Source: Sipunculus nudus (taxonomy: Eukaryota > Annelida > Sipuncula > Golfingiida > Sipunculidae). Taken from it: a DNA stretch of 64,000 nt. The stretch lies in contig CM049310.1 of the NCBI GenBank assembly GCA_026874595.1, positions 37,711,558-37,775,557 on the forward strand, given 5' to 3'. Within the stretch, counting starts at the first letter, position 1, and each line of letters opens with the position of its first letter. Positions 36,736-47,830 of the stretch are shown here, in pieces. Below the pieces are notes generated by a model. The model had not been told where the DNA came from. It saw nothing but the letters and a program-made list of their open reading frames with translations, and did not search any database. The position numbers and the translations under genes were made by a program.

Positions 36736-39700
36736 CTGAAGAAAAACAACACTGAATTCACAACAGACTGTATACACACACAGGTAACTATTATCCCTCA
36801 TCTTATTTAAAAAATGAAAACTCTATATTTAAAATTGGACCAAACCTGGCACTGGATCTGGTATTGGGTGAACGGTTTGGAATATCTCAGGGGGAAGTCT
36901 TGGCTTCTGGCAAAGTGTGCACGCCTCATCACCGCACTTCTTGATGGTGAAGGAGTACTGTCTCTGTGTGAAACAATGTTTCACAAGTTCATGCAAGTTT
37001 GGTCTGAAAATAAGATTGAAAGATATGTCAGTGAGAAACAGAATAAATTGAGTAAATGTCCAAGTAACAGACACCTAGCCATCTACCCCCATGACATGCA
37101 GGAGACTCAAGTCACAGTAAGAAGATGAGAGTTCCAGATGCATACAAGAAGAGAGCCATCACTATTTCCACTATGTGCCACTATGTTTGCTATATATGTA
37201 TTAAAATGCAATATCTCCATTGCTTGTAACTTAAACTGAAATGGAGAAGTAAAGAAGAAGGTATCTGCATGGGGTTGATGCAAAGAAACACTAAATCACA
37301 TGAGACAGTGACTGATTCTTAATTGAAAAATTCATTCAAACACATTTTAGTAATAAATGTGTGGGATATTAAAATATGTGATATGGAGTGGTATAATGTT
37401 CATGATATATAGCATTTTAAAACTTGTTCTACCTTTAGCTGTCCAGAAATGATCACATATTAAAGTGTTAAAGGAAAGGCTTCAGGAAGTGTAATGCAAA
37501 TGGATTAGCAAGGTCTTAACCAAAATAATTTGTTTTTAATTCAGTATCTAGTTGCTCCAAATTTGAATGAAGATTGAATTTGAATCATCAGTAAAAGTCA
37601 ACAATAGTTTACCTAGACTTCAAGGCTTTCAGAAGTGAGCTCTGGTTTCTTGCAACATCTACTTGGTCTCCATATCTGCCTAGCAGTGACCACAGTTCAT
37701 CCATTGCCACTTTAGATGCAGGAGAGAATACCTTGAACTTCTTCTCTTTGAGGGAAAGCCTTCCGAATAGGCCCTCTAGCAGCTCCTGTGTACAAGTGAG
37801 AAAGTACAATGAAATAAAGATAACAAAAATATAAAAATTCTAGTCAAATGTGTTATGTTACTACATAACTTAAAAATAATCCTGAATGGTGTTAAATTGC
37901 TATTGTTTATTGTACGATTGTTTAACATCTAAACAATTTTGCAAATACAAGAGGTTCAGATTTCAACTTAATATTTACTGTTTATACAGAGCTTTGCATA
38001 TTATTGTGTAGCATTTATTTACCTGCACAGGAGCAATGCTTTCTTTCACAGCTCTGAGTAGCTCCTGATTGGCCGCACACTTCTCACGAATAGCTTTGAG
38101 GCCATTGGCAGAATGAATCAAAGATTCAAACTTGGGCTCCATCTTTTCTCTTTCTAGTCCAACACACTGTAGGGCAAGATTTAAAATTGACATTATACGT
38201 TCTGGGGGGTTTTTCCAGGATGCCATGGGTGGTGTGCGCACTGCCACTAGAAAATCCAGGTCCAAATCCAGAAAAAGGCATAGCAGACTGAGCTGAACTG
38301 AAAGGTAGGTAAGGTTATGGTCTGGCCCACCATCAGAGTAGATCATGAGAACTGGTTTTGAAGCTACTCCTTCCTTTTCCATAATGCTCTTCAGCTCTGC
38401 AATATGCCTGAGAGGTGATGAAGGCTCTAGTACCAAATCTTTCACTCCTACATACACTTGCCCTCTGTAAAATGAACCAGTCAGAATAGAATCTGGTATG
38501 TCCATCAACATGGTTACACTTGGAACCAGGCTAAACTTTGTGAAGTCATGATCTGCAACTTGGAATTTGACCCCATTTGCAGTAACAACACGTTTCCCAC
38601 GATCAACAGCTGCAACTGCACACCCTGGTTCCCCAACTTTACAATGATGCTTGTCATCCATAGCTACAAAATTTGTGTACTCTCTGTACTTGATGGCCAG
38701 TTCTTTTTCATACCTGAATAATGCCGAGGCATAGTGGGAATCTTGATGATTCTTCCTGAACTGCCTTGACTGAACTGAATACCTTACATTCAGTTTTCCT
38801 GTGTACTGTAAGGAGCTCTTGGATGAAGGTGTCTTTGGGGAAAATTGTAGGCGCAGCCACTGTGTTGAGGGAATAGGAGTTCCTTCTGGACATGTCTCTG
38901 CAATTCTTGATCTTAAATCTGCAACTGACATTGCTGTGGCTATGTGAGAAACAGGGTCATGTCTTCGCTCATCTGCTGCTGTATCCACAACATTTTCAAT
39001 ATACTCAGCAGCTTTCTCAAAAAACAGTTCATATTTTGGAGGCCGACCTGGATTATGTGTCCTCAAATCAGTGATTATATCTGGATCCTCCAATTCAACC
39101 ATTGTTTCAACTTTATTCCTCATTTCTTCCTCCATTTTGGTTTCAGGAGCAGATAAATCACCAGTCAATGTACGATACAGGTACAAAAGTCGATGTGGCT
39201 TTACATCTGTCAACAGAGAAGCGTATTTCATGTAGGTTCGCCTCATGGCCCTTGTGTGATAATGCTTGAATTCAGATCTGATTTTTGCAATCACATTTAA
39301 GTTTTCAGCAAGCATATCCTCTTCATTCATGTCAAAGGGGACTGTCCATAAGAAATGAAATGAGCCAACATTATTTCCTCTTGAAATTGTCAGAAGACAA
39401 CATTTTACTGGCATGGCCTTGTCAATGTTATCAATATAGTAACGTCTGTCACGATTATCTTCCTCATTAGTCAGCTCATCAATCCAAATGGGACTAAATT
39501 TCTCTGCATTGTTTACAAGATCAACAAGCTTTTTGTACCGAGCAACATAAGTTGGTTTCACAAGCTGTCTTGCAAAAATTATTTTCACAGTTTGATTGTC
39601 ATCAAGGTCTCTAACAGGCTCTTCATGATGATGTCTGTCAAATGTAGTTTTGGCTTGAATCCCCAAATAATTCAGATAATTTTTCATCATGTCACTTAAT

Positions 39701-40548
39701 TTAACTGTTGCGGCCTTCACAGTCTGCCACCTCTCAGTCTGCATCCAAGGTGTATCGAGAGATATTTCCAAGCTATGTAAATGGCAGTTTAAAGAGTCAG
39801 CCCTTACTGGGGGTATTTTGTGCTTGTGATCTTTTGGTTTATTAAAATTTGTAAAAGGCCGAAACATTTCTGGCAGATGAAAGCCACGATCATCAAACTT
39901 GGGCAAGTGCTGATCTAGATACCACATTGTGTCCACTAGATTTTTAATGAAATCAAAACCACTCCCAACAACAGCCTCTTGGCTGAATCCTAGATTATGC
40001 TGAGAAAAAAACTGTATAACAGCATTGAAAAGTTCACGCTTTTTGTTACTCAGGTTTCCTGGTGACAAGTCATATTGAGGTGGTAATGAAAACTCATGTT
40101 GTTTTTTCATCAATATTTCAAAAGCATTTTTGGGTTTTGGTACATCTGGCAATTTTTCACTACTACTAGTACTAGCAACAGGCGCAGCACTACTTGAGGG
40201 CCCGGGTACACAATCCGCCTCATTCGGGGTACGGACGCCAGTTACTGCAGCTGGGCTATTTATTTGCATGATGTGAAAAGATACATACCTTCCAAAAAGA
40301 ATGGCTTCTTGTATTTTTGCTGACAGAACAATATTTTCCAAAAATGACGTTGTTTTTTCAATACTTGCAGTTATTTTACATTGTTTTGTTAAATCACATT
40401 CTGGTAGCGACGGTTCATGTTCATCAAGTTTTCCGTCCACTATCAATTCAAGTAACGTTCGTAGAGTGCATTGGTCACTAAACCCGCCAACAATCCCCCA
40501 GGGTCGAACAATCTTGCCATTCTTCACTACCTGAACAGAAATCAACAT
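35879..40548 (-). CDS. DDE transposase, 1,139 codons in four exons, one internal TGA
   Basis: Exons (minus): 40548-38023 (842 codons, donor CAG|GTAAAT), 37785-37613, 37003-36846, 36441-35879. All junctions have GT-AG and agreeing phases. The start is the first ATG (MLISVQVVKNGKIVRPWG), in a long uninterrupted exon. Candidate catalytic triad: D631 or D632 (VAMDDKHHC), D739 or D743 (IYSDGGPDHN) and E783 (WKNPPERIMS), late in exon 1, spaced like an RNase H fold. C-terminal zinc-binding clusters: KKCGDEACTLCQK in exon 3, CTDC and CFFCGTD...CETCETKH in exon 4. The only lesion is TGA at 36403-36401 (codon 966; LY-stop-TPTTQEYMP), which would remove the last zinc clusters. It would cut and rejoin element ends in the nucleus. 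Such proteins seem familiar from corals and sponges, but I cannot name the superfamily. Confidence 0.85.
36680..36731. repeat. (TA)n microsatellite in intron 3 of the transposase gene
   Basis: About 50 bases of TA between exons 3 and 4. Confidence 0.9.
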
Positions 40549-40571
40549 GATTTTTTTTTCTCTTACTAGAT

Positions 40572-40587
40572 CTATACTATAGTATAG
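40572..40587. promoter_or_regulatory. 16-bp perfect palindrome upstream of the transposase ATG
   Basis: CTATACTATAGTATAG lies 24 bases upstream of the start codon, within the element's right subterminal region. It could be a dimeric protein-binding site, but no function is shown. Confidence 0.25.
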
Positions 40588-40922
40588 TCACTCGATCATC
40601 AGATCATAACACCATTTTTGCGGCCAATGGTCGCTATTAGCAACAGTCACTTGCATCAAGAAGTATTCGGGCCGCTTAGATCTTATTCAATCACATATTC
40701 GGTTGTTAATAAAACGCTAACACGCATGCGTGCATAACCGACTTTGTATTAGAGTAAACAGTGGAAACTTGCGTGTACGCGTTCAAGCACGAATTTGAGT
40801 TAAAACCGCACGTTATCGCCCGCAAACATCAAGCGTCCGAGAGACTGAAGCACTAACTGGTAAATTTCTTTGGAAAATCGAAATAAAAAATTTTCATGCG
40901 GGGGGATAAACTTGATGCGGGC

Positions 40923-40957
40923 GGTGCCTGAGAACCATACCTTTTTTTTTTTTGGCC
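40923..40957 (-). repeat. Right terminal inverted repeat of the 5.4-kb transposon
   Basis: Inverted copy of the left end: GTGCCTGAGAACCATACC, 12 T, then GGCC on the plus strand. Confidence 0.9.
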
Positions 40958-42584
40958 TAATAATAAGAAAAAGCAGAACAATAACGGAAAAACAAACATA
41001 TTTAAGATAATAATGTCATATTATTGACCTCTTTCTATTTTTTGCAAGCTTATATAAAAGGGCAAATGGCCCAGTGATGTGATATCACAAGTCGATTTTA
41101 ATATTTACTTATTCACAAATGTCACAGATGTCAACTATGCACTGACTTTAGGATCTTGCCAACATTTATCTATAACAGCTAGCACCTGTCCTGCAAAATT
41201 ATTCTTCTTACACCTGGCAAGTTTTAAACTTCGCGAACTACTGAAAGCATTCTCGGTGCGTTGTAAAATGAAATACCCAAAACTCTACTTACCTTCATTT
41301 TTCATCTTGTCAAATTCACGCTGAAGATCTGCCTTGACTAGATTATTCCTCCCGGCTGAGAAGAAACAAAAGATTCAGCATCCCGTCCGACGCATTCGAT
41401 CGTCCGTATAAGTATCGCATGCTGTGCATCTGTTGATACAGCGTAAATATGTTTTACTTAAAACTGTATTTTTCCCGAAGACTTAGGTATGTATGTGTAT
41501 ATTTTCTTTTCCTTGTTATTGTCTGCTCTTCATCAACTATCTATTTTAATAATTTGGTGTCTCGGAATATATCTTTATTTATTATTTTTTTTAAATTTAG
41601 GTTTCTGCCCCTTTCAAAGGGATCATGATATGAGCGACTCTTCTTTTATCAGGTCCCCACCGTAGGAGATAAGACTTCCAAATGGGACGTCTGTTCGTCC
41701 GTCCTTGCAATCGCCGTTTTTTACCAAATATCTCGAAAAAAACTCCTGATGCTTCCTTCTACAAGTTTTGCAGACATACTCATCAAATTGTCGACTTTTC
41801 CTCGTATAATCAATAAATAACAACACTGAATCCTCCAAATCATATACATTGCATTCTTAGTGTCAGGGGGATAAAATGACTAAATTGAATGACTGAATTT
41901 TCCTGATCGCCAAAACTGCACAATTTCAGGGATTTTCTTATATGGCGCTATTTCATTTTCTTTTTATCTCATGACACATTACACCAACATTTTCCAAAGA
42001 TTACAGCCAAGTTTGATCATGTGACTGTTATGTTATTTCACTCTCTGTCAGGGGAACTGGTATTTTCTGCTTATTTCTAAATTAGTCAGAACATATTTCA
42101 AATTAAGCTTTCATATCATGATCAACTGTATCTTATAACAATAAAAGTGTGACTCTTATGGTTTACATTCAGAATTCCTTTTTAATGCAAATATAAATGT
42201 GACCAAACACAAAAATATGTCCAGGTGTTTGCATACTTAGAATCAAGTATTAACATACAAGCAACAGCAGGAGGTACATGCGTCAAATGTTACAGCCATT
42301 TTCAATTAATGTCATAGCTGAATGCTATTTAATTTCACTGCTTGTTTTGTCTTGTTATCCATGATCATACTCTTGTTCAAATCTCAGTTCTCATTTCTCA
42401 TAATTTACGCCATGTGTTGAAACAGGGTCATCTGGATAATAAGCTTATAATGCATTTTCATTTTTTAGATCCATTTTTTGTTTTTCATTTAAAGGGACTC
42501 TTGTCACGGTTTCAGACTATAAGTTCATTACTAACCCCATATTTCCTAAATAAACACATGGCGGGGGATTATTTATGATTCCAT

Positions 42585-42905
42585 GCCGTTCTATAACTGA
42601 AATCAGGTTCGCATACTAAGGTTCCTACCCCTAGGCCCTTGTATAAGTGACTTCGGGTTGTTATACTTAGGACACTACCCCTAGGCCCTTGTATAAGTGA
42701 AGTCCGTTTCTCATACTGAGATCACTACCTCTAGGCCCTTATTTATGTGATATCGGGTTCACATACTGAGCTTTCTACCTCTAGTCACTTGTATATGTGA
42801 TATCAGGTTCGCTACCTCCAGGCCCTTCTACAAGTGATATTTGGTTCTCAGACCGACTCACCACCTCTAGCCCTTGTGTTACTGATATCGGGTTCTCATA
42901 CTGAG
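42585..42905 (+). repeat. Minisatellite, about 50-bp unit, about six copies
   Basis: Units of the type CTACCCCTAGGCCCTTGTAT, AAGTGATATCGGGTTC, TCATACTGAG. They drift in sequence and one unit is shortened. Not seen at the matching place in copy A. Confidence 0.75.
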
Positions 42906-43423
42906 CTCTGGATCTGAGCTCTACATTTTCTCCCCAAATTTACCAAATATTCTCATGATAATTTTCTCAATAATTAATGCAAAGGCTACTTTTTTGTATT
43001 TTTGTCATCCATTGTGTTATCCATTGTGTAAGACTTCTTGCTTTGACATTTTTTCAGACTTTTTCATCTAAATTGGTTATGGGTGTCACAGCATAAATTT
43101 GGCAATCATCCAATGCCTCAAGTATTTGTGTTGGTCGGTATGCTTTAATCAAACAATTATTTTTACTATTTTGTAAGTGAGCTGCAGCTATTGAAAAGTC
43201 ATTATCTATGTCAGAGCTTTTTTTCTATTGAGGTGCGGACCGCTTGTATTAACAACGTGCTTATGTTTGTAGGTAGCTTCTAAGCAAAGATCCCTCATTA
43301 ACAACAATAAATATATTAAAACTACTGACAGGAAATTTGTTTCGAAGAAGATGTTCTGAATTTCAAGGCCTATATTCGGGTGTGGTGTGTTCAACTCTTT
43401 TAGTTTATTTCTTATTTCTTCAT

Positions 43424-43469
43424 CATCTTCTTCTTCTTCTTATTATTATTATTATTATTATAAGTAGTA

Positions 43470-43514
<45 letters not shown>

Positions 43515-43520
43515 ATAGTT
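43424..43520. repeat. Compound trinucleotide repeat (TTC)n(TTA)n(GTA)n
   Basis: Three adjoining trinucleotide tracts. A shorter related GTA/TAG patch is present in copy A near 19345-19385. Confidence 0.85.
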
Positions 43521-43689
43521 AGTCAGCTTGTATGATTTTTATATTAATGATTTAAATAATAGTTTTTTTTAATTATTTATAAAATAAACGCTTTGACCGG
43601 TCAACCCTTAGTACTAGACCGCCTGCAGCAGAGAGGACCTGCAGGACCGGCTTGCACCTTTAATTTTCTTGATTAAGATATCATAGCTC

Positions 43690-44553
43690 AATATTTCTCA
43701 ATATCATAGCTCAGTATTTGTCAGTATCACAGCTCAGTGTCATAGCTCAATATTTCTCAGTATCACAGCACAGTAATTGTTAGTATCACAGCTCAGTATT
43801 TGTCAATATCACAACTCAGTGTCAGAGCTCAATATTTCTCAGTATCACAGCTCAGTATTCGCCAGTATCACAGTTCAGTATTCCTCAGTATCACGCCTCA
43901 GTATTTGTCTGTTTCATAGCTCCGTATGTGTCAGTATCACAGCTCAGTATTTGTCAGTATCACAGCTCAGTATTTGTCAGTATCAGAAGCTCAGTATGTG
44001 TCGGCAGCATAGCTCAATATTTCTCAATATCACAACTCAGTATTTGTCAGTATCACAGCCTAGTATTTGTCAGAATCATTGCAAATTATTTTTCAGTATC
44101 ACAGCTTAGTATTTGTCAGTATCTTAGTTCAGTATTTGGCAGTATCAAAGCTCAGTATTTGTCAATATCAGAGCTAAGTATTTGTTGTATCACACCCAGT
44201 ATGTGTCAGATTCATAGCTCAGATTATGTCAGTATCACAGCTCAGTATTTGTCAAGATCACAGCTCAGTATTTGTTAGTTTCAGAAGGTCATTACAGTAT
44301 CATAGCTCAATATTTTTCAGTATCACAGCTCAGTATTTCTCAGTATCACAGTCTTGTATTAGTCAGTATCACAGCTCTATATTTGTCAGTATCGCAGCTC
44401 AGTATTTCTTGAATCGCAGCACAGCATTTTACAGTATCGCAGATCAGTATTTCTACGTATCACAGCTAAGTATTTTTCAGTATACTGAAATATCATACTG
44501 AGAAATACTGAGCTGTGATACTGAGGAATACTGAACTGTGATACTGACAAATT
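43690..44553. repeat. 23-bp minisatellite array with a terminal strand flip
   Basis: About 35 units of TCAGTATCACAGCTCAGTAT plus TTG. The unit has no stop in some frames, so long false open frames run through it. At 44476-44489 the array turns back on itself through the palindrome TTCAGTATACTGAA, and the last units (to 44553) are inverted. Copy A keeps only a handful of units (19550-19640). Confidence 0.9.
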
Positions 44554-45779
44554 TCAATTTTTTAAATTCAATTTAAAATATAATGTTTTGAAATATTTTC
44601 TCCGTGAAACACTTAAACAGAAATTGGCATCAAGCTCAGTTATAACAGGAGTGCAGCAAACTCGAAATTTAGGACCTGTTTTAGAATTGGCCTAAGGACT
44701 AGACGGATAGGTGAACGATTATTGAAGCAAATATGAATAATATGGAGAAAAAAAATTGAAAAAAAAATTGAAATCGCCACGTTTAAAAGGATGGATTTCC
44801 TTACCCCAAAAAGTGAGTGGACAAGAAGAACTTTGTCCACCTCTCCTAGAAATATGAGTCGAACAAGTTTTCCTGCCGTTTCCCCCAGCAAGGCCAGTGA
44901 TTAATGGAGTAGGAAAATAAGATTTTTTGTTCAATCTTTCAATTAAAACTTACGTTTGGGCGCTAGCGGCTCCAACAGCAAGGAGAAATATAGCCAAATA
45001 CATCAACTTTGCGTCACTATTATAAGGCAAAAAATGTACACTTAATTATTTAACACGTTCAATCATGAATTTATTAATTTGATTATTAAGAATATATTAA
45101 AGGATTTGTAGAACGAATTTTTATAAACATATATGTACATCCTGGCTATCTTTGGGTACATATGACTGAAATGTAGGTAATTTCTGCTGAGAAAGGTTCG
45201 AATGGCCCTCTTGTGACAGGTTATGAACTGATATATCTACAGGAATGTCTGATGCAACAGTGGCTAGTCAGCAATGGTTTATAGAGGACCCTAAAAAGGT
45301 AAGGGGAACAACACCCTGCCACAGGTGAACCAGACTTTACACTTTTTTTAATCCGATTGTAAATTCGCCCGCTTGTTCGGAATAGAGAGTGACTGTTTCT
45401 TCTGTTCATGTTTGAGTTCGAAAAAGGGGGGCCGGGCAAGCCAAATAAAACTATCAGTAAATGTCCATTGATGATGCGATTAATCAAAACCATTTAATTC
45501 AAATATTTATTCATATAATAAAAATTATGCACTTAATGTATCATACATCACCTACTTTATCAGAAAACGAATCATGTGTACAATTTTTAAAGCAAATTTC
45601 AGCTGTAAATGTCCATACTGATTTTTATTCTTTATTGGAATATCAAACATCACCTGCTTTGGAATAGATTTGGAACTTGGACTGTTGAAAAAACATGAAT
45701 AAGCAACTATAATGAATTTATTTCAAACTGACTAAAATAAGTAAGAAAATAAAAGAAAATGCAAATATTGGTTACTCAC

Positions 45780-45833
45780 GATGTTGGCTTCACTCGTCGA
45801 CTGCCCAAGTTCTCTGTTCCGTCTTTATTTATA
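45780..45833 (-). promoter_or_regulatory. Candidate TATA promoter and leader exon of copy B
   Basis: Minus-strand TATAAAT at 45833-45827, then a short leader ending at a strong GTGAGT donor near 45782. Colinear with 24840-24895 in copy A, where the equivalent donor reads ATGAGT. Confidence 0.35.
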
Positions 45834-46406
45834 ACTTTTTTGACTTGAGAATTAACAGGTGTGCTGGGGTAATGACGAATTACCCGACACGTGGCTTTCT
45901 TATCGGTGTGAATAAGGTCAGTAAAAGACCCAGGGAAACTTGTTGCTATGCATAATAAAAGTGCAAAATGTTGGACTGAACTCCAGCGGACCGCTAACAC
46001 AAAATGCTCACTCTTATCCCTGGACCGGACCGGTCAGAACCGTTTAACCCAATTTTTAAGGGTTTATGCGAAACAGATGATTTATGGATTTTATTCAACT
46101 TGTCATGAACAATCTTGTCGTGTACAACGTGTTATTAACTACTTTTTAACCAAGTAAAATGTATTTAAATGCAACATATATTTTATATGTTTTTTTTTCT
46201 CTGGGTAACAGTAAAGGGTACTTTTTTGTTAACTTTTGATTGAAGTGATATGTTCAACATTAGAATCATTGTTCCCTGCTGTGTTGCACAATATTCATGC
46301 TTTCCTCTGTGTAACTATGTATTATATACGAAATGATTAATTTCTATACAATCAATACATTCAATACATAGTCCTATATATCCTATATATCATATATGAA
46401 TATATA

Positions 46407-47390
46407 CAGTGAAACTCCTACTTGCGTACAACTCAGTGAGGCGGACAACTCGCTAATGCGGACACTAAATCTCATTCACTTCAAATTTGCCTCAATATTA
46501 TGTTTAACGTAAACTCATTAAAGCGGATTACTTATTATCCCGGTCAACAGTCAAGCTTTCCCGTACCGCCTGCGTATCTAGTATATTACGACGGACTAAA
46601 GCGGACAGACAGCGCGAGTTCTATTTTTGTCCATATATCTGACGGCAGATGGCGCTCCGAGGTCCTGACCTCGTATGACCTGTTTTTGGTCAAAGCCGCC
46701 CGAGGACAAGCGTAATATGATGAACCATCGTGTTTTTTCATGCGAATATACATTGGAAATTGTCGTTTATTTCTATTAATGTGCAGATATCACAATCGTT
46801 ACTGTATTAAGATTGGCCGGTCAATCAGAAAAAAAAATACGCGTTCAAACGACTTTTCATGTGATAAGACCACCATCAACGACTAAAGTTCGTGAATTGC
46901 GATCGCCGCCAGGGAAGCCTTAACTAGTTAACGACATTTTGCACTTTGTTATGGTGAATGCGTCGTGAAGACTATACCTTGACAAAAAATGATGCTGTCC
47001 GGATGCTGTCAATCATCAGTCTTCAATATACCTAGTGCAACCATCAATGAACTATGCTTACTTATAGAAGATGAAGCATGGTGCGTCGGAGTGTAACTGC
47101 CTAGATTAGTGTGCGAGGCCTAGCTGACGAAGTTAAAAAAAAGAGAGTGTTTGTCCTTTCTTTGTTAATAATAATATTGTATAAATTACAAATGCATATT
47201 AAAGCTATTTTGAAAATGATTAAAAAAAAATTATATATTTCAAATTAAGCCTAAACATAATCAAATCAGAGGATATCAGTACCATTCAATGAATAAATGA
47301 CCCAATATGCTAAACTCCTCTAAACGGGACAACTCACTAATAAGGACAACATCCTTCAGTCCCTTGAGTGTCCGGCTTAGAGTAGTTTCA

Positions 47391-47393
<3 letters not shown>
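46407..47393. mobile_element. MITE with pogo/Tigger-like ends
   Basis: Left end CAGTGAAACTCCTACTTGCG and inverted right end CAGTGAAACTACTCTAAGCC are flanked by TA on both sides (TA target). The 987-bp interior contains GCGGACAACTCGCTAATGCGG and a related inverted segment near the right end, but no transposase was recognised. The TA-rich site is empty in copy A (about 25520-25545), so it inserted after the duplication. The family call rests on end sequence and TA target only. Confidence 0.75.
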
Positions 47394-47447
<54 letters not shown>

Positions 47448-47462
47448 TATATAGATATATAG
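47394..47462. repeat. (TA)n microsatellite flanking the MITE
   Basis: Long TA run at the MITE insertion site. Confidence 0.9.
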
Positions 47463-47830
47463 GTGTATATATATAATCATTAACATTAGAATAATAACTT
47501 TTCTATTTTCGAGTCGCATTAAACCACATATTATCATTCAGGTAATGTCAACCCGGAGCCAACCCCGCCCAGCAAATTCTTTGAATGAGCTAGCTGCTCT
47601 CTGTAAAATTTGGTTTATATTCTGAGCACCATGTACCGCACAGTGACACAAAATACTCTACTCTTGTCCAATCAATTACAAAGACTGCGATTTTAAATTT
47701 CTCATTAAAAATCGAACGTGTGCGAATCACGTACAGATTATAGTATTACATTTATTGCACGGGTTTCTGTGTATGTCATTAGGGGTTGCCAAATATTTGA
47801 AAAAAAATGTTTTGACCATTGTGAAGAATA

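Larger units (their letters stand above)
35542..40957 (-). mobile_element. 5.4-kb DNA transposon with DDE transposase, superfamily unassigned
   Basis: Complete element. The left end GGCC + A13 + GGTCTGGTTCTCAGGCAC matches the inverted right end GGCC + A12 + GGTATGGTTCTCAGGCAC, with one mismatch and one A-run difference over about 36 bases. It is flanked by the perfect direct repeat TAATAA (35536-35541 and 40958-40963); because that repeat is itself TAA-periodic, the true duplication may be 3-6 bases. It carries one four-exon transposase gene on the minus strand. The paralogous segment at about 17820-17850 lacks the element and reads straight through the site, so the boundaries are confirmed within the window. 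It sits in the intron downstream of exon 41293-41429 of secreted-protein copy B. Confidence 0.9.
41293..45016 (-). pseudogene. Secreted cysteine-protein family, copy B (broken)
   Basis: Paralog of copy A within the segmental duplication. Signal exon 45016-44954: ATG at 45003, MYLAIFLLAVGAASAQ, donor GTAAGT in the same phase. Exon 41429-41293 (137 nt): CTACDTYTDDRMRRTGC, then TGA (41377-41375), then IFCFFSAGRNNL and FDKMKNE. Copy A has CGA (Arg) at the stop, so a CpG-type C to T change explains it. The terminal exon was not included in the duplication and none was found between 34.0 kb and 41.3 kb. The 5.4-kb transposon lies directly downstream. With a stop and no last exon, this copy should be non-functional, although its promoter and splice sites remain good. 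Confidence 0.75.
34640..47830 (+). repeat. Segmental duplication, copy B
   Basis: Paralog of 16890-25870. Additions relative to A are the transposon 35542-40957, an expanded 23-bp array (43690-44553), the 50-bp minisatellite (42585-42905) and the MITE 46407-47393. It lacks the A-specific 19660-23340 segment. Confidence 0.85.

Noticed and set aside
43777-44501. Long overlapping open frames rich in SQLSICQYH
   Set aside because: They are translations of the 23-bp minisatellite, whose unit lacks stops in these frames.
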